A stretch of DNA of 37,231 nt, taken from the NCBI GenBank assembly GCA_016926855.1, contig JAFGNT010000029.1:1-37231 (forward strand). The letters run 5' to 3'. The position numbers and the translations under genes are program-made. The notes beneath the pieces were generated by a model. That model made no database searches. It was not told the DNA's origin and saw nothing but the letters and a program-made list of their open reading frames with translations. Origin of the DNA: Methanomicrobiaceae archaeon. GTDB taxonomy: Archaea; Halobacteriota; Methanomicrobia; Methanomicrobiales; Methanomicrobiaceae. Below, piece after piece: positions 1 to 8,169 of this stretch. Positions within the stretch are counted from its first letter, which is position 1, and each line of letters begins with the position of its first letter.

Positions 1-471
1 CAGAAGAGCCAGGAAGTAGTGTATACGGGCGTCGCCCAGGCAAGTTCCAGTATGGAGATCCTCGGTGATGTCTATGGTATTGACGACGACGATGATAATT
101 CAATTGAGAGTATCCGGTTTACCGTCGGACTTGCTGCGGGAGGATCCTCGATTGATTTCAATAAAGTGGTCATCACCTGGAGTACCGAGTCGGAAGTCGA
201 GATTATTGCTCAGAACACAACACTGATCAATGGAACGGCAAATCCTGCAGCCGGCGTTTGGGTAATTGATGACGTCAGGCCAACCACCGCGACCGGCGAT
301 GTTCTGCTCGAGAACACCGAGCAGTACACACTTAAGGTGAATCTCGTGGGGGGTCATGAACTTGAGGAAAACGAGAAGTTCAACCTCGAGATAAAACCCT
401 CGCAAGGTGCGGCACTCGGTCTCAAGAGAACCGGGCCTTCCAAGATCGACAAGGTGAACCTCCTTTACTAA
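1..471 (+). CDS. arlB: Archaellin (FlaB/ArlB), 3' part only
   Basis: Structural subunit of the archaellum filament, exported and assembled outside the cell. Only the mature part downstream of the hydrophobic N-terminal helix is present; the leader and helix lie before the window. The reading frame is open from base 1, so the first ATG/GTG in view is not the true start. The protein matches the complete archaellin that follows, including the QKSQEVVYTGVAQASS segment and the C-terminal ending K-x-x-x-VNLLY. Two N-x-S/T sequons (QNTT and NGT) could be N-glycosylated, as is usual for archaellins. A short AATCC/GGATT dyad followed by T residues sits just after the stop. The family call is certain; which archaellin paralogue this is cannot be told. 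Confidence 0.95.
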   Translation, partial: QKSQEVVYTGVAQASSSMEILGDVYGIDDDDDNSIESIRFTVGLAAGGSSIDFNKVVITWSTESEVEIIAQNTTLINGTANPAAGVWVIDDVRPTTATGDVLLENTEQYTLKVNLVGGHELEENEKFNLEIKPSQGAALGLKRTGPSKIDKVNLLY

Positions 472-500
472 TCCTTTTAGTGAGGATTTTAAAAAATAAT
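470..500 (+). promoter_or_regulatory. Dyad and A/T element between archaellin 1 and 2
   Basis: AATCC (470-474) and GGATT (484-488) form a weak hairpin followed by TTTT. The A/T run at about 487-500 lies 27-40 nt upstream of the next archaellin ATG. This could be a weak terminator followed by a TATA element, giving the second archaellin its own transcript. Confidence 0.35.
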
Positions 501-526
501 CACGGAAAAGAAAGGTGGAAAGAGTA

Positions 527-1126
527 ATGAAAAAAATGATGAACAGGGATGAGGCATTCACCGGCCTTGAGGCCGCCATCGTGCTGATCGCTTTTGTGGT
601 GGTCGCGGCGGTCTTCTCGTATGTCGTGCTGGGTGCCGGTTTCTTCACAACTCAGAAGAGCCAGGAAGTAGTGTATACGGGCGTCGCGCAGGCAAGTTCC
701 AGTGCGGAGATTATCGGAGACGTCTACGGCCTTCAGAACGCAACAACAGCAACTAACATTGACAGGATTCGATTTACTCTCGGGCTTGCCGCGGGCGGTT
801 CCCCGATCGACTTCTCCAAGGTAACCATGACATGGAGTGATGAGAGCAACGTCTATATTGTCGATCTGGATGATACGTGGTATCAGGCGAACACGTTTCC
901 CACCGTCGATGGAAGATGGAGGGTTATTGACATCCAGAACGGTCTGACGACCGATGCGCTCCTTGAAAACCAGGAGCAGTTCACGATTGGCGTGTTCCTG
1001 TCTGAGGGAAAGCACTTGACCGCGAACGAGAAGTTCAACCTTGAGATTAAGCCATCTTCCGGTGCGGCTCTCGGCATCAAGCGGACCGGTCCGTCAAAGA
1101 TCGCCGCCGTGAACCTTCTCTACTAA
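527..1126 (+). CDS. arlB: Archaellin (FlaB/ArlB), complete
   Basis: Major or minor filament subunit of the archaellum, 199 aa. The start is ATG 527 rather than the in-frame GTG at 515 because GGTGG (514-518) is well placed as a ribosome binding site for 527. The N-terminus is a class III leader: a short charged stretch (MKKMMNRDEA) and then FTGLEAAIVLIAF, so the preflagellin peptidase (FlaK/ArlK, not in this window) should cut close to A/F. A hydrophobic helix of about 30 residues follows, then the outer beta domain; there is one sequon, QNAT. The C-terminus ends in VNLLY like the upstream copy. Over 51 bases (653-703) it differs from the first archaellin at a single position, which suggests recent duplication or gene conversion. 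A T8 run follows the stop. Confidence 0.95.
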   Translation: MKKMMNRDEAFTGLEAAIVLIAFVVVAAVFSYVVLGAGFFTTQKSQEVVYTGVAQASSSAEIIGDVYGLQNATTATNIDRIRFTLGLAAGGSPIDFSKVTMTWSDESNVYIVDLDDTWYQANTFPTVDGRWRVIDIQNGLTTDALLENQEQFTIGVFLSEGKHLTANEKFNLEIKPSSGAALGIKRTGPSKIAAVNLLY

Positions 1127-1131
1127 CACCA

Positions 1132-1162
1132 TTTTTTTTGCCGGAAACCTTCTGCGGCCGGC
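1132..1162 (+). terminator. Poly-T terminator after archaellin 2
   Basis: T8 at 1132-1139 directly after the stop codon is typical of archaeal intrinsic termination. A GCCGG/CCGGC hairpin (1140-1144 with 1158-1162) follows it. Confidence 0.5.
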
Positions 1163-1224
1163 GTTACAAACCAGAAAAATAATAGCCGTTCCACATCTCT
1201 TACTTCTAAGAATATTTGAGAGAT

Positions 1225-1244
1225 CACATGTCATGTGTGGAGGT
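1225..1244 (+). promoter_or_regulatory. Strong SD and perfect dyad before the broken archaellin
   Basis: GGAGGT at 1239-1244 sits 6 nt before ATG 1251. Directly upstream is a perfect dyad CACATG-T-CATGTG (1225-1237). The translation start signal is intact although the gene is broken, which points to recent loss. Confidence 0.5.
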
Positions 1245-1250
1245 AATGCC

Positions 1251-1840
1251 ATGCATAAAGTAAAGAACAACGAAGACGCATAAACGGGTCTTGAGGCCGC
1301 CATCGTCCTGATCGCCTTTGTAGTTGTCGCATCGGTTTTCTCATACGTCGTGCTGGGTGCCGGGTTCTTCACGACCCAGAAGAGCCAGGAAGTGGTGTAC
1401 ACGGGCGTCTCCCAGGCAAGTTCCCGTTTGGAGATAATCGGCGACGTCTACGGCATTAAGAACGCGACAGCATCCGATAGTGACAGGATTCGATTTACGG
1501 TCGGCCTCACCGCGGGCGGATCGTCGATTGACTTCTCCGGCATTGCCCTTACATTGAGCGATGCGAGCAGTGTATACAGTTTCATACCTGAAGGAACGCT
1601 GTATGACACGGCCTACCCCGACGCCGGAAAGTGGAGGATTATTGACATCCAGAACGGTGAAACGACCGATACGATCCTTGAAGGCCGGGAGCAGTTCACC
1701 GTAGCCGTGTTCCTGAAGGGTGGTACGCATCTCACAGCGAGCGAGAAGTTCAATCTCGAGATCAAGCCGTCCCTCGGTGCTGCTCTTGGCATCAAGCGAC
1801 CTGTCCTGTAAAGATCACGGGCGTAAACATTCTCTACTAA
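1251..1840 (+). pseudogene. arlB: Third archaellin copy, nonsense plus frameshift
   Basis: ATG 1251 opens a normal leader (MHKVKNNEDA) in frame with TGLEAAIVLIAF, but the codon between them, TTC (Phe, mature position 1) in the intact copy, is TAA (1281-1283). The frame then stays open through the whole mature domain to about 1799. There one base is missing relative to the intact gene (CGG-ACC against CG-ACC), so the frame ends early at 1809-1811. Reading one base back restores a normal end, VKITGVNILY, with a stop at 1838-1840. Two independent lesions, both at positions needed for export or for the conserved C-terminus, make this a pseudogene. Otherwise it is well preserved, with a sequon KNAT and a strong SD. 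A donor role in gene conversion is possible but unproven. Confidence 0.85.
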
Positions 1841-1841
1841 C

Positions 1842-1850
1842 TTTTTTTTT
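1842..1850 (+). terminator. Poly-T terminator after the archaellin set
   Basis: A T9 run two bases after the ancestral stop of the third archaellin fits an archaeal terminator separating the archaellins from the arlCDE operon. Confidence 0.5.
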
Positions 1851-2066
1851 ATTCCGCATGCGAAGGGAAAAAGGATGCCAATTCGATTATCAGGTTTGAT
1901 TATCATTATAGTTTATACTTGGAGATTATCGAATCGCTCGGTAAAATAATCTTAATATGGTGAAATATCTGATTAATTGCCGATTAAAGAGCATAAAAAG
2001 CTCCATTTTCTTGTGCTAATGTAACATAAGTATTATATAATACGAAAATCAAAAAGATACTTTGCT
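1851..2066 (+). promoter_or_regulatory. AT-rich promoter region of the arl/che operon
   Basis: This 216-bp AT-rich spacer holds no gene. ATTATATAAT at about 2033-2042 lies about 30 nt before ATG 2067 and no SD precedes that ATG, so the first message is probably leaderless or nearly so. This looks like the main promoter for arlCDE and the genes downstream. Confidence 0.6.
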
Positions 2067-2966
2067 ATGGCAATCAACCAGTCGCAGGTCGATCACATCA
2101 TTACGGCTGCTTCAACGGATGATCCCGAGATTAAGATGCAGCGGCTTCAGGAGGAGGTCGATCTCATTAAGAAATCGATAAAAAAGCTGCTTATCGATAT
2201 CAGGGAGCGGATGAACGAGATGGAAAACCCGTTCGTCTTCTCGACCGTTCCCCCCGAACAGCCGAAAAAGGCAGATTCCCGTGATGAGGGTGTGCCGAAA
2301 CGTCCGGAGCTACAACCTGCCCAACAGCAGGCAGCGGTGGAGCCGGCACAGGTGCTGCAAGCTCTTCCTGCGGGACAGTATCCTCCCCCGATGCAGACCG
2401 CTGCCCTCCCTCCGTTCGGCAGTGAATTCCGGATGCCGGAAAAAGCGGCACCGCAGGTGGATATGCGCGAACGTCTGATTGCCGACGAAGCGATTCTCCG
2501 TGCCCTGCAGGAAAAACTTCAGAGTACCAAAACGAAGGTAAAACAGTCTGCAAAGAACATTCCTGAGGATGAAGCGGGTGTAAAGCTCCGGCTGCATAAA
2601 GTGCACCGCCTGTTTGACTGGACAGGTAAAATGGTGAACAAATACGGACATGACAGGCTTGAAATAATGGTGGACACATACCGCACGCTCGGCTACATAT
2701 CGGATGATGCCTGTGCACAGATTAAGGATCTCACGCGGCTCATGCCGGAATCAATCGGTAAGCAGCATGAAATCGGATCGAATGAGTTTGTATCCGACCT
2801 CTATACGCTCAATCGCATCCTTGCTCCCGCTGATGCGTCCCTCGACCGGGATATGATCGAAGTGCTCATGGAGCACAGGCATGCACCCAAGGAACTCCGG
2901 GCTGACACAATACCCGATACGGATGAATATGGGGATGCCTGGGTCGAAATGCTCGACAGGACATGA
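2067..2966 (+). CDS. arlCDE: Archaellum-associated protein ArlC/D/E-type
   Basis: Cytoplasmic protein of the archaellum motor complex, 299 aa. In euryarchaea the ArlC, D and E proteins form the ring-like platform around the motor and receive the chemotaxis signal through CheF. The N-terminal part is helical and charged (MQRLQEEVDLIKKSIKKLL), typical of FlaC-like segments. A Pro/Gln-rich linker spans about residues 75-120. The C-terminal FlaD/E domain starts near residue 173 (LHKVHRLFDWTGKMV) and continues through MVDTYRTLGYIS and LNRILAP. One gene holds all ArlC/D/E material in this cluster, as in other Methanomicrobia. It is the first gene of the operon, with the next ATG 4 bp after its stop. 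Confidence 0.88.
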   Translation: MAINQSQVDHIITAASTDDPEIKMQRLQEEVDLIKKSIKKLLIDIRERMNEMENPFVFSTVPPEQPKKADSRDEGVPKRPELQPAQQQAAVEPAQVLQALPAGQYPPPMQTAALPPFGSEFRMPEKAAPQVDMRERLIADEAILRALQEKLQSTKTKVKQSAKNIPEDEAGVKLRLHKVHRLFDWTGKMVNKYGHDRLEIMVDTYRTLGYISDDACAQIKDLTRLMPESIGKQHEIGSNEFVSDLYTLNRILAPADASLDRDMIEVLMEHRHAPKELRADTIPDTDEYGDAWVEMLDRT

Positions 2967-2969
2967 TTA

Positions 2970-3458
2970 ATGTCCAGTGACTCGTTTACAACCGCAATCT
3001 TTCTTATTACCGCCATCGTGGCGGCAGCAGTACTGGTGAACGCCTTTTTCCCGATAATTTACACTGCAACCGATACCTTCTCGTCATCATCCGTAACCGC
3101 AGATGAGCGTCTTCGCACTGATGTTAAAATCGTCAATAGCTATGCAAGCACTCCGGCTGCAAAAGTCTGGGTAAAAAACGTCGGGTCGATACGAATCGCG
3201 GATAATGACATTGATCTCTGTGATGTCTTCGCCGGTGTTCCGGGAAATTTTGACATCCTCGTCCTGAATAAGGCCGGGCCGGGGAACGGTGAATGGGATT
3301 ACGAGATAATCGGGGATTCGAACGAATACTGGGATGTGGGGGAAACGCTGCGCATCGATATCGCCAGCACCCTCATCCCGGGAAGTGGAAGTGTGACGTA
3401 TTTCCATTTTGTGCTTCCGAGCGGTATTACGCGCACGACGGAGTTTACAGCGAGCTGA
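2970..3458 (+). CDS. arlG: Archaellum stator-type protein ArlG
   Basis: Small single-span protein, 162 aa. Residues 8-30 form an N-terminal membrane helix (TAIFLITAIVAAAVLVNAFF); the rest is a beta-rich domain expected outside the membrane. ArlG with ArlF forms the stator that anchors the motor to the S-layer. The segment TDVKIVNSY followed by VWVKNVGS resembles the TDVKI...YVKNTG pattern of known FlaG proteins, so I assign G here and F to the next gene. Both belong to the same fold family, and a swap of the two names is possible. It lies 4 bp after arlCDE and 6 bp before the next gene. Confidence 0.75.
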   Translation: MSSDSFTTAIFLITAIVAAAVLVNAFFPIIYTATDTFSSSSVTADERLRTDVKIVNSYASTPAAKVWVKNVGSIRIADNDIDLCDVFAGVPGNFDILVLNKAGPGNGEWDYEIIGDSNEYWDVGETLRIDIASTLIPGSGSVTYFHFVLPSGITRTTEFTAS

Positions 3459-3464
3459 TGACAT

Positions 3465-3938
3465 ATGGGAAGTGCTTCACTGATTGCATCGGCAATCGCC
3501 CTGATCCTGCTCCTGATAACCGCCTACGTAATCGTGGGGGGAACCCTTACCGCCGCCGAGATTATAGCATTTGCCCAGCACGAACAGGTCGCACAGCAGG
3601 AGATGAGAATGAGGACCTCGATTGAAATTGTAAGTGCCTCCCTGACAATGGGTGCGTCACCACTGGTAGTGACAGTGCACAATATCGGACAGGAGCCTGT
3701 ATCGGGTTTTGAAAATATGGAAGCCTACCTGGTGTTTGCCGACGAGCCCGTACTGCATCCATACGGTGCCGGTGCGGGATACTGGTCGTATGGCGGGATC
3801 ACTCCCGATTCAATCCATCCGCACCAGCTTGATCCGGATGAGGTGCTTACGATGTCCGTTGCATATTCCGGCGTCACCCCGCCTGTCTGGGTGCAGGTGA
3901 CGACGGATCGCGGAGTGTATGATTCGGTATATATCTGA
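3465..3938 (+). CDS. arlF: Archaellum stator-type protein ArlF
   Basis: Single-span protein of 157 aa with the membrane helix at residues 4-26 (ASLIASAIALILLLITAYVI) and an external beta domain. SASLIASAI followed by GGTLTAAE is the N-terminal pattern I associate with FlaF of Methanomicrobiales. Known ArlF binds S-layer protein and works as a stator with ArlG. The gene is 6 bp after arlG, and 19 bp separate it from arlH, with GAGGTG (3944-3949) as the SD for arlH. The assignment to F rather than G rests on family resemblance and is less sure than membership in the ArlF/G family. Confidence 0.75.
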   Translation: MGSASLIASAIALILLLITAYVIVGGTLTAAEIIAFAQHEQVAQQEMRMRTSIEIVSASLTMGASPLVVTVHNIGQEPVSGFENMEAYLVFADEPVLHPYGAGAGYWSYGGITPDSIHPHQLDPDEVLTMSVAYSGVTPPVWVQVTTDRGVYDSVYI

Positions 3939-3957
3939 CGAGTGAGGTGTGTGAATA

Positions 3958-4698
3958 ATGGGTCGAAAAACCGGAATTGGAGATCTCATCGGAGGAGACG
4001 ATAAGAAAATTCTCTCGACCGGGAATCCGGAGATTGACAAAAAACTTGCGGACGGGCTCCCGCTCGAATCACTATCGCTCGTGGAAGGGGAAAACGACAC
4101 CGGCAAAAGTGTCATTACCCAGCAGATAATCTGGGGGGCCCTGAAAGGTGGATTGAACGTTGATCTCTACACGTCGGAGAATACCTCAAAGAGTTTTATC
4201 ACCCAGATGGAGTCGATGAGCCTCGACATCTCCGATTATTATGCATGGGGGCATCTTCGGATGTTTCCCATGCACGTCACCGGGTTTGAATGGAGCAAGG
4301 AGGAGATGCATGGCATTCTCACGCGCATCATCAAGCATATTCAGCAGAGCAATGCACAGGTCATTATCATCGACTCGCTCACTCTGCTGACGGGGTATGC
4401 AACACAGGGAGATATCCTGACATTTCTGACGAACTGCAAGAATCTGGTTGACCACGGGAAGACCATCCTTGTCACGCTTCATACCTATGCATTTGAAGAG
4501 GACACCCTTGTCCGGTTACGCTCCATCTGCGACGCCCATCTCATGATGAAGAAGGCGCTTGTCGGTGACAAGTACGTCATGGTGATGGAAGTTGTAAAAG
4601 TCCGTGGGGCGACAAAGACCACCGGTAACCTTGTTTCATTTCAGGTGGCTCCCGGGTACGGCATGAAGATTATTCCGATATCAATGGCACGGGTGTAA
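3958..4698 (+). CDS. arlH: Archaellum ATP-binding protein ArlH
   Basis: RecA/KaiC-like cytoplasmic protein (246 aa) that binds ATP and regulates the motor ATPase ArlI at the base of the archaellum. The Walker A motif is GENDTGKS (residues 44-51) and the Walker B strand VIIIDS ends at D139. The length matches the family. ATG 3958 has a well-placed SD, GAGGTG, 8 nt upstream. It stops 1 bp before the arlI ATG, so the two are translated as a pair, in keeping with their stoichiometric complex. All expected nucleotide-binding residues are present. Confidence 0.93.
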   Translation: MGRKTGIGDLIGGDDKKILSTGNPEIDKKLADGLPLESLSLVEGENDTGKSVITQQIIWGALKGGLNVDLYTSENTSKSFITQMESMSLDISDYYAWGHLRMFPMHVTGFEWSKEEMHGILTRIIKHIQQSNAQVIIIDSLTLLTGYATQGDILTFLTNCKNLVDHGKTILVTLHTYAFEEDTLVRLRSICDAHLMMKKALVGDKYVMVMEVVKVRGATKTTGNLVSFQVAPGYGMKIIPISMARV

Positions 4699-4699
4699 C

Positions 4700-6562
4700 A
4701 TGGGTACACTGAGCGCATCTATCAATCTGCCGTTCAAGCCGGAGGTTATCGATGAAGGCATCGACTGGCTAAATAATATCGAATCATCCGCCCTGTACCG
4801 GATGCTGCCCGCGAATGCAAAAGAGTATGTCACGAAGAGTCCGCACCTCCTTGAATACCTCCACATGTTTCCGGTCAACGAGTTTGGCATCCCGCTCTTC
4901 TTTTCGGAGTTAAAGCGGGATTTGAAAGGGATGGAGAGCCCGAACCTGATCTATCCGCTCAACGACATGACCTTCGTGCACATCTTCCCGGATCAGAACG
5001 ACGTCCGTGATTATTACATCCCCATCGAGCCCTCGTTCCTGCACAGTGTTGCAGACTCCATGCCATTCGTCGAGCGTAAAATCGTCGAACTGATTGATGC
5101 GCTTGACGAGGATCCGGTCACGGACGAGGAGCGGACACTGGTCCTGAAACGTGTTATAAAACAGGCGATATGCGTCCTTCAGCCCGGCGAATCCGTCGAG
5201 AGCCTGCTCAAAGGGGGCACTGAAAAAAAAGGGCTGAAAGACAAGATCATGGACCTGGCGAACAAGGACTTGACTGCGAAAAAACCGGATAAGGTACAGA
5301 GAAATTCCAGCGCGACTGTTCTGCCGGATGGCAGGGTTGTTCTCAATCAACAGGAATTTGCCTCTCTCGAGTACCTCCTCATCAGAGACAAGATCGGAAT
5401 GGGGATCCTCAAGCCGTTCCTCGACGACCATAATATCGAGGATATTACCTGTGACGGTGTCGGGCCGATCTTTATCGAGCACAAGATATTCAACGGGCTG
5501 AAATCCGCAGTCGAGTTCATGACCACGAAGGAGATCGACGATTTCGTGATTAAGATGGCGGAGCGGATCAAACGCCCCCTCACGTACCGGAACCCGATCG
5601 TCGATGCGACGCTCCCCCAGGGCTCGCGTATCAATATCGTCTATGGAACGGAGATCTCCAAGAAAGGGAGCAACTTCACCATCCGTCAGGTTTCAGAAGA
5701 GCCGGCGAGCATTCTCCAGCTGATCGAGTGGAATACAACGGATTACCTTTCCGCCGCATACCTCTGGATCTGTATCGAGTACGGCATGTCGCTCTTTATG
5801 AGCGGTGAGACGGCAAGCGGGAAGACGACAAGCCTGAATGCCATGACGACCTTCATTCCGCCGGAAAACAAGATCGTCACCATCGAGGACACGCCGGAGC
5901 TGATCGTTCCGCATAAAAACTGGAGCCGTGAGGTGTCCAAGGGCAAAGGGTCGGGCGAAGGTGAAGGCGCCGACGTCACGATGTTCGATCTCTTGAAAGC
6001 AGCGTTGCGTCAGCGTCCGAACCAGATTCTGGTCGGTGAAATCCGTGGCGGTGAGGGCGCCGTGGCGTTCGGTGCCATGCAGACCGGCCATCCGGTTATG
6101 AGCACCTTCCACGCTGCAACCGTGGAAAAGCTCATCCAGCGTGTATGCAGCGAACCAATCAGCATTCCCAAATCGCACGTTGACAACCTGAACCTTGTCG
6201 TTATCCAGAGCGCAGTACGCCGGCCGGACGGCCGCATGGTACGGCGTATGCTCTCGATAAACGAACTTGTCGGGTATAACCCGGAGACACAGGGCTTTTC
6301 CTTTGTTGCCATGTTTGTCTGGGACCCTGTGACTGATACGTTCCAATGGACCGGGAAGGGGAGCAGCTACCTGCTCGAGAATAAGATAGCCACGATGCTT
6401 GGTATTCCGGAGAACCGGCGTGCGGAAATTTATGATGAGGTAGAGAAGCGGGCACGCATTCTCGAACGTCTTCATAAGGCCGGCTATACAGGATTCTGGG
6501 ATCTGTATTTTATGATGACCAAAATTAAGAAACAGGGTCTCCTGAAGATCGATGTAAGCTGA
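4700..6562 (+). CDS. arlI: Archaellum assembly/rotation ATPase ArlI
   Basis: Type II/IV secretion-system ATPase of 620 aa that drives both filament assembly and rotation. The N-terminal region (about residues 1-230) is the family's variable crown. The conserved core begins near IGMGILKPFLDDHNIEDI. Walker A is GETASGKT (369-376), followed by VTIEDTPEL, the Walker B-like glutamate in LVGEIRGGE (E447) and a His box, STFHAATVEK. All residues needed for ATP hydrolysis are visible. The start codon directly follows the arlH stop, with GGGTGT upstream as a modest SD. Confidence 0.95.
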   Translation: MGTLSASINLPFKPEVIDEGIDWLNNIESSALYRMLPANAKEYVTKSPHLLEYLHMFPVNEFGIPLFFSELKRDLKGMESPNLIYPLNDMTFVHIFPDQNDVRDYYIPIEPSFLHSVADSMPFVERKIVELIDALDEDPVTDEERTLVLKRVIKQAICVLQPGESVESLLKGGTEKKGLKDKIMDLANKDLTAKKPDKVQRNSSATVLPDGRVVLNQQEFASLEYLLIRDKIGMGILKPFLDDHNIEDITCDGVGPIFIEHKIFNGLKSAVEFMTTKEIDDFVIKMAERIKRPLTYRNPIVDATLPQGSRINIVYGTEISKKGSNFTIRQVSEEPASILQLIEWNTTDYLSAAYLWICIEYGMSLFMSGETASGKTTSLNAMTTFIPPENKIVTIEDTPELIVPHKNWSREVSKGKGSGEGEGADVTMFDLLKAALRQRPNQILVGEIRGGEGAVAFGAMQTGHPVMSTFHAATVEKLIQRVCSEPISIPKSHVDNLNLVVIQSAVRRPDGRMVRRMLSINELVGYNPETQGFSFVAMFVWDPVTDTFQWTGKGSSYLLENKIATMLGIPENRRAEIYDEVEKRARILERLHKAGYTGFWDLYFMMTKIKKQGLLKIDVS

Positions 6563-6572
6563 GATATTCCCT

Positions 6573-8168
6573 ATGTTTGAATCCCTCGCCACTTCGCTTC
6601 GTGAAAAAAACGGCGGTACGATTCCGTTCGAAGAGCATATACGCACCCTGAAGGAGTTTCTGGCGCAGATTGCTGAGAACAAGAAGATGGGCGGTGACAT
6701 TCTGTTCATGATCACCTATATGGCATCAATTACGACGGCACATGTTACCCGCCCCGAAATCTTCGCCTATACGTCCCTGCGGCAGGAATACGTCACGTCA
6801 CGGTATATCGAGCGGGTGGAGTTCTTTGTCAAACGATGGAATTACAGCTATTCGGAAGCCCTCCGGATGATGGCGGAACGCTCCAAAAATCCCATGCTCC
6901 GGAGCATGCTCAACCGGTACGCAAATTCGACCGATTCCGGTGTGCCCGATGAAGATTTCCTGCTTCTGGAGCTCTCCACGGTGCGGAGCGTCTATCGGAA
7001 CACATTTGAACAGGGTATCGAGATGCTCAAGAAATGGGGTGATGCGTATATCGCGATGATGCTGTCGGCCACAATCGTGGGGATCATCATCATGGTATCC
7101 GTGGCGATCTATGCACCGGACGAGATCGACTCGACACTGAATGCGAGTTACATGATTCTCCTCATGATCTCGGTGATGGGAATCGTCACGATGTACCGGG
7201 CCATTCCCGGCGACCCGAAGACGCACGACCTTCCGGGCGGATCCTATGAACAGGGGATGATCCGGCGGATGGAGCGTGTGATCGTTCCCATCGTCGCTGC
7301 CACATCCCTGCTGCTTTTTATTGCGGGAATCAATTTCGGGCTCATTATCCTCTTTATTGCCCTGCTTATCGCCCCGATGGGCATCATCGCCATGAAGGAT
7401 GATATGAATATTGTTGCGCGGGATGAGGATTTTTCCGTATTTATCCGGGGGCTGGGCTCGATTATGGGGGGGAAGGGCCTGACTACGGTTTACGCACTGG
7501 CGGAAGTGGACCGGAAATCCCTTGAAGTGCTCGGGCCGTTTATCGATTCCGTGTATTCAAAACTCAACCTCGGACTTGATGATGCGGCAGTGTGGGACCG
7601 GTTTCTCAGGGAAAGCGGCAGCAACATGATCTGCAAATTCCTCAACATCTTCCGCGATTCGATTGCACTTGGCGGAGCGCCGGCGGAGATCGGAAAGATC
7701 GTCAGTTCGTCGATGCTGGAGATGACGCTGCTTCGGCAGAAGCGGGATATGCTTTCAACAGGATTTATCGTTCTTCTCATTCCCATGCACATGGCGATGG
7801 TCGCCATTTTCATGTTTCTATACCAGATCCTCATATCGATGGCTCATGCGATTACCAGTGTCATGGAGTCCTTTGCCGAAACATCAGCGGCAATGAGTTC
7901 GAGTACCGGAACCGTCGGTTCAGGGATGATGGCGTCGGTGGGGATATTCACGAATTTCCCTGAGGCGAAAATGAGCACGTATGTTGTCACGGTGCTTATG
8001 CTGATTACGGTCTCGAATATATTGGCGGCTAAAATTGTCAAGGGAGGCGACCGGTCTATGTATTATTTCTTTGGAAGCGTTTTATTTGGGCTGACTGGAA
8101 TAATATATATCGTAACCCCCTTCATTGTGGACCTGTTCTTCCAGATCCCGGTAATGGGAGCGACCTGA
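6573..8168 (+). CDS. arlJ: Archaellum membrane platform protein ArlJ
   Basis: Polytopic membrane protein of 531 aa, homologous to the TadC/PilC platform proteins, on which ArlI acts. Hydrophobic segments are visible at about residues 165-195, 205-220, 240-285, 385-425 and near the C-terminus (YYFFGSVLFGLTGIIYIV). They are separated by cytoplasmic loops rich in charge, including the region around RQEYVTSRYIERV. Length and layout fit the family. The gene lies 10 bp after arlI and 1 bp before the next ORF. It ends the conserved arl core. Confidence 0.93.
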   Translation: MFESLATSLREKNGGTIPFEEHIRTLKEFLAQIAENKKMGGDILFMITYMASITTAHVTRPEIFAYTSLRQEYVTSRYIERVEFFVKRWNYSYSEALRMMAERSKNPMLRSMLNRYANSTDSGVPDEDFLLLELSTVRSVYRNTFEQGIEMLKKWGDAYIAMMLSATIVGIIIMVSVAIYAPDEIDSTLNASYMILLMISVMGIVTMYRAIPGDPKTHDLPGGSYEQGMIRRMERVIVPIVAATSLLLFIAGINFGLIILFIALLIAPMGIIAMKDDMNIVARDEDFSVFIRGLGSIMGGKGLTTVYALAEVDRKSLEVLGPFIDSVYSKLNLGLDDAAVWDRFLRESGSNMICKFLNIFRDSIALGGAPAEIGKIVSSSMLEMTLLRQKRDMLSTGFIVLLIPMHMAMVAIFMFLYQILISMAHAITSVMESFAETSAAMSSSTGTVGSGMMASVGIFTNFPEAKMSTYVVTVLMLITVSNILAAKIVKGGDRSMYYFFGSVLFGLTGIIYIVTPFIVDLFFQIPVMGAT

Positions 8169-8169
8169 A

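Noticed and set aside
5693-6715. 340-codon frame on the minus strand opposite arlI and arlJ
   Set aside because: It is antisense to catalytic motifs of ArlI and shows no recognisable domain.
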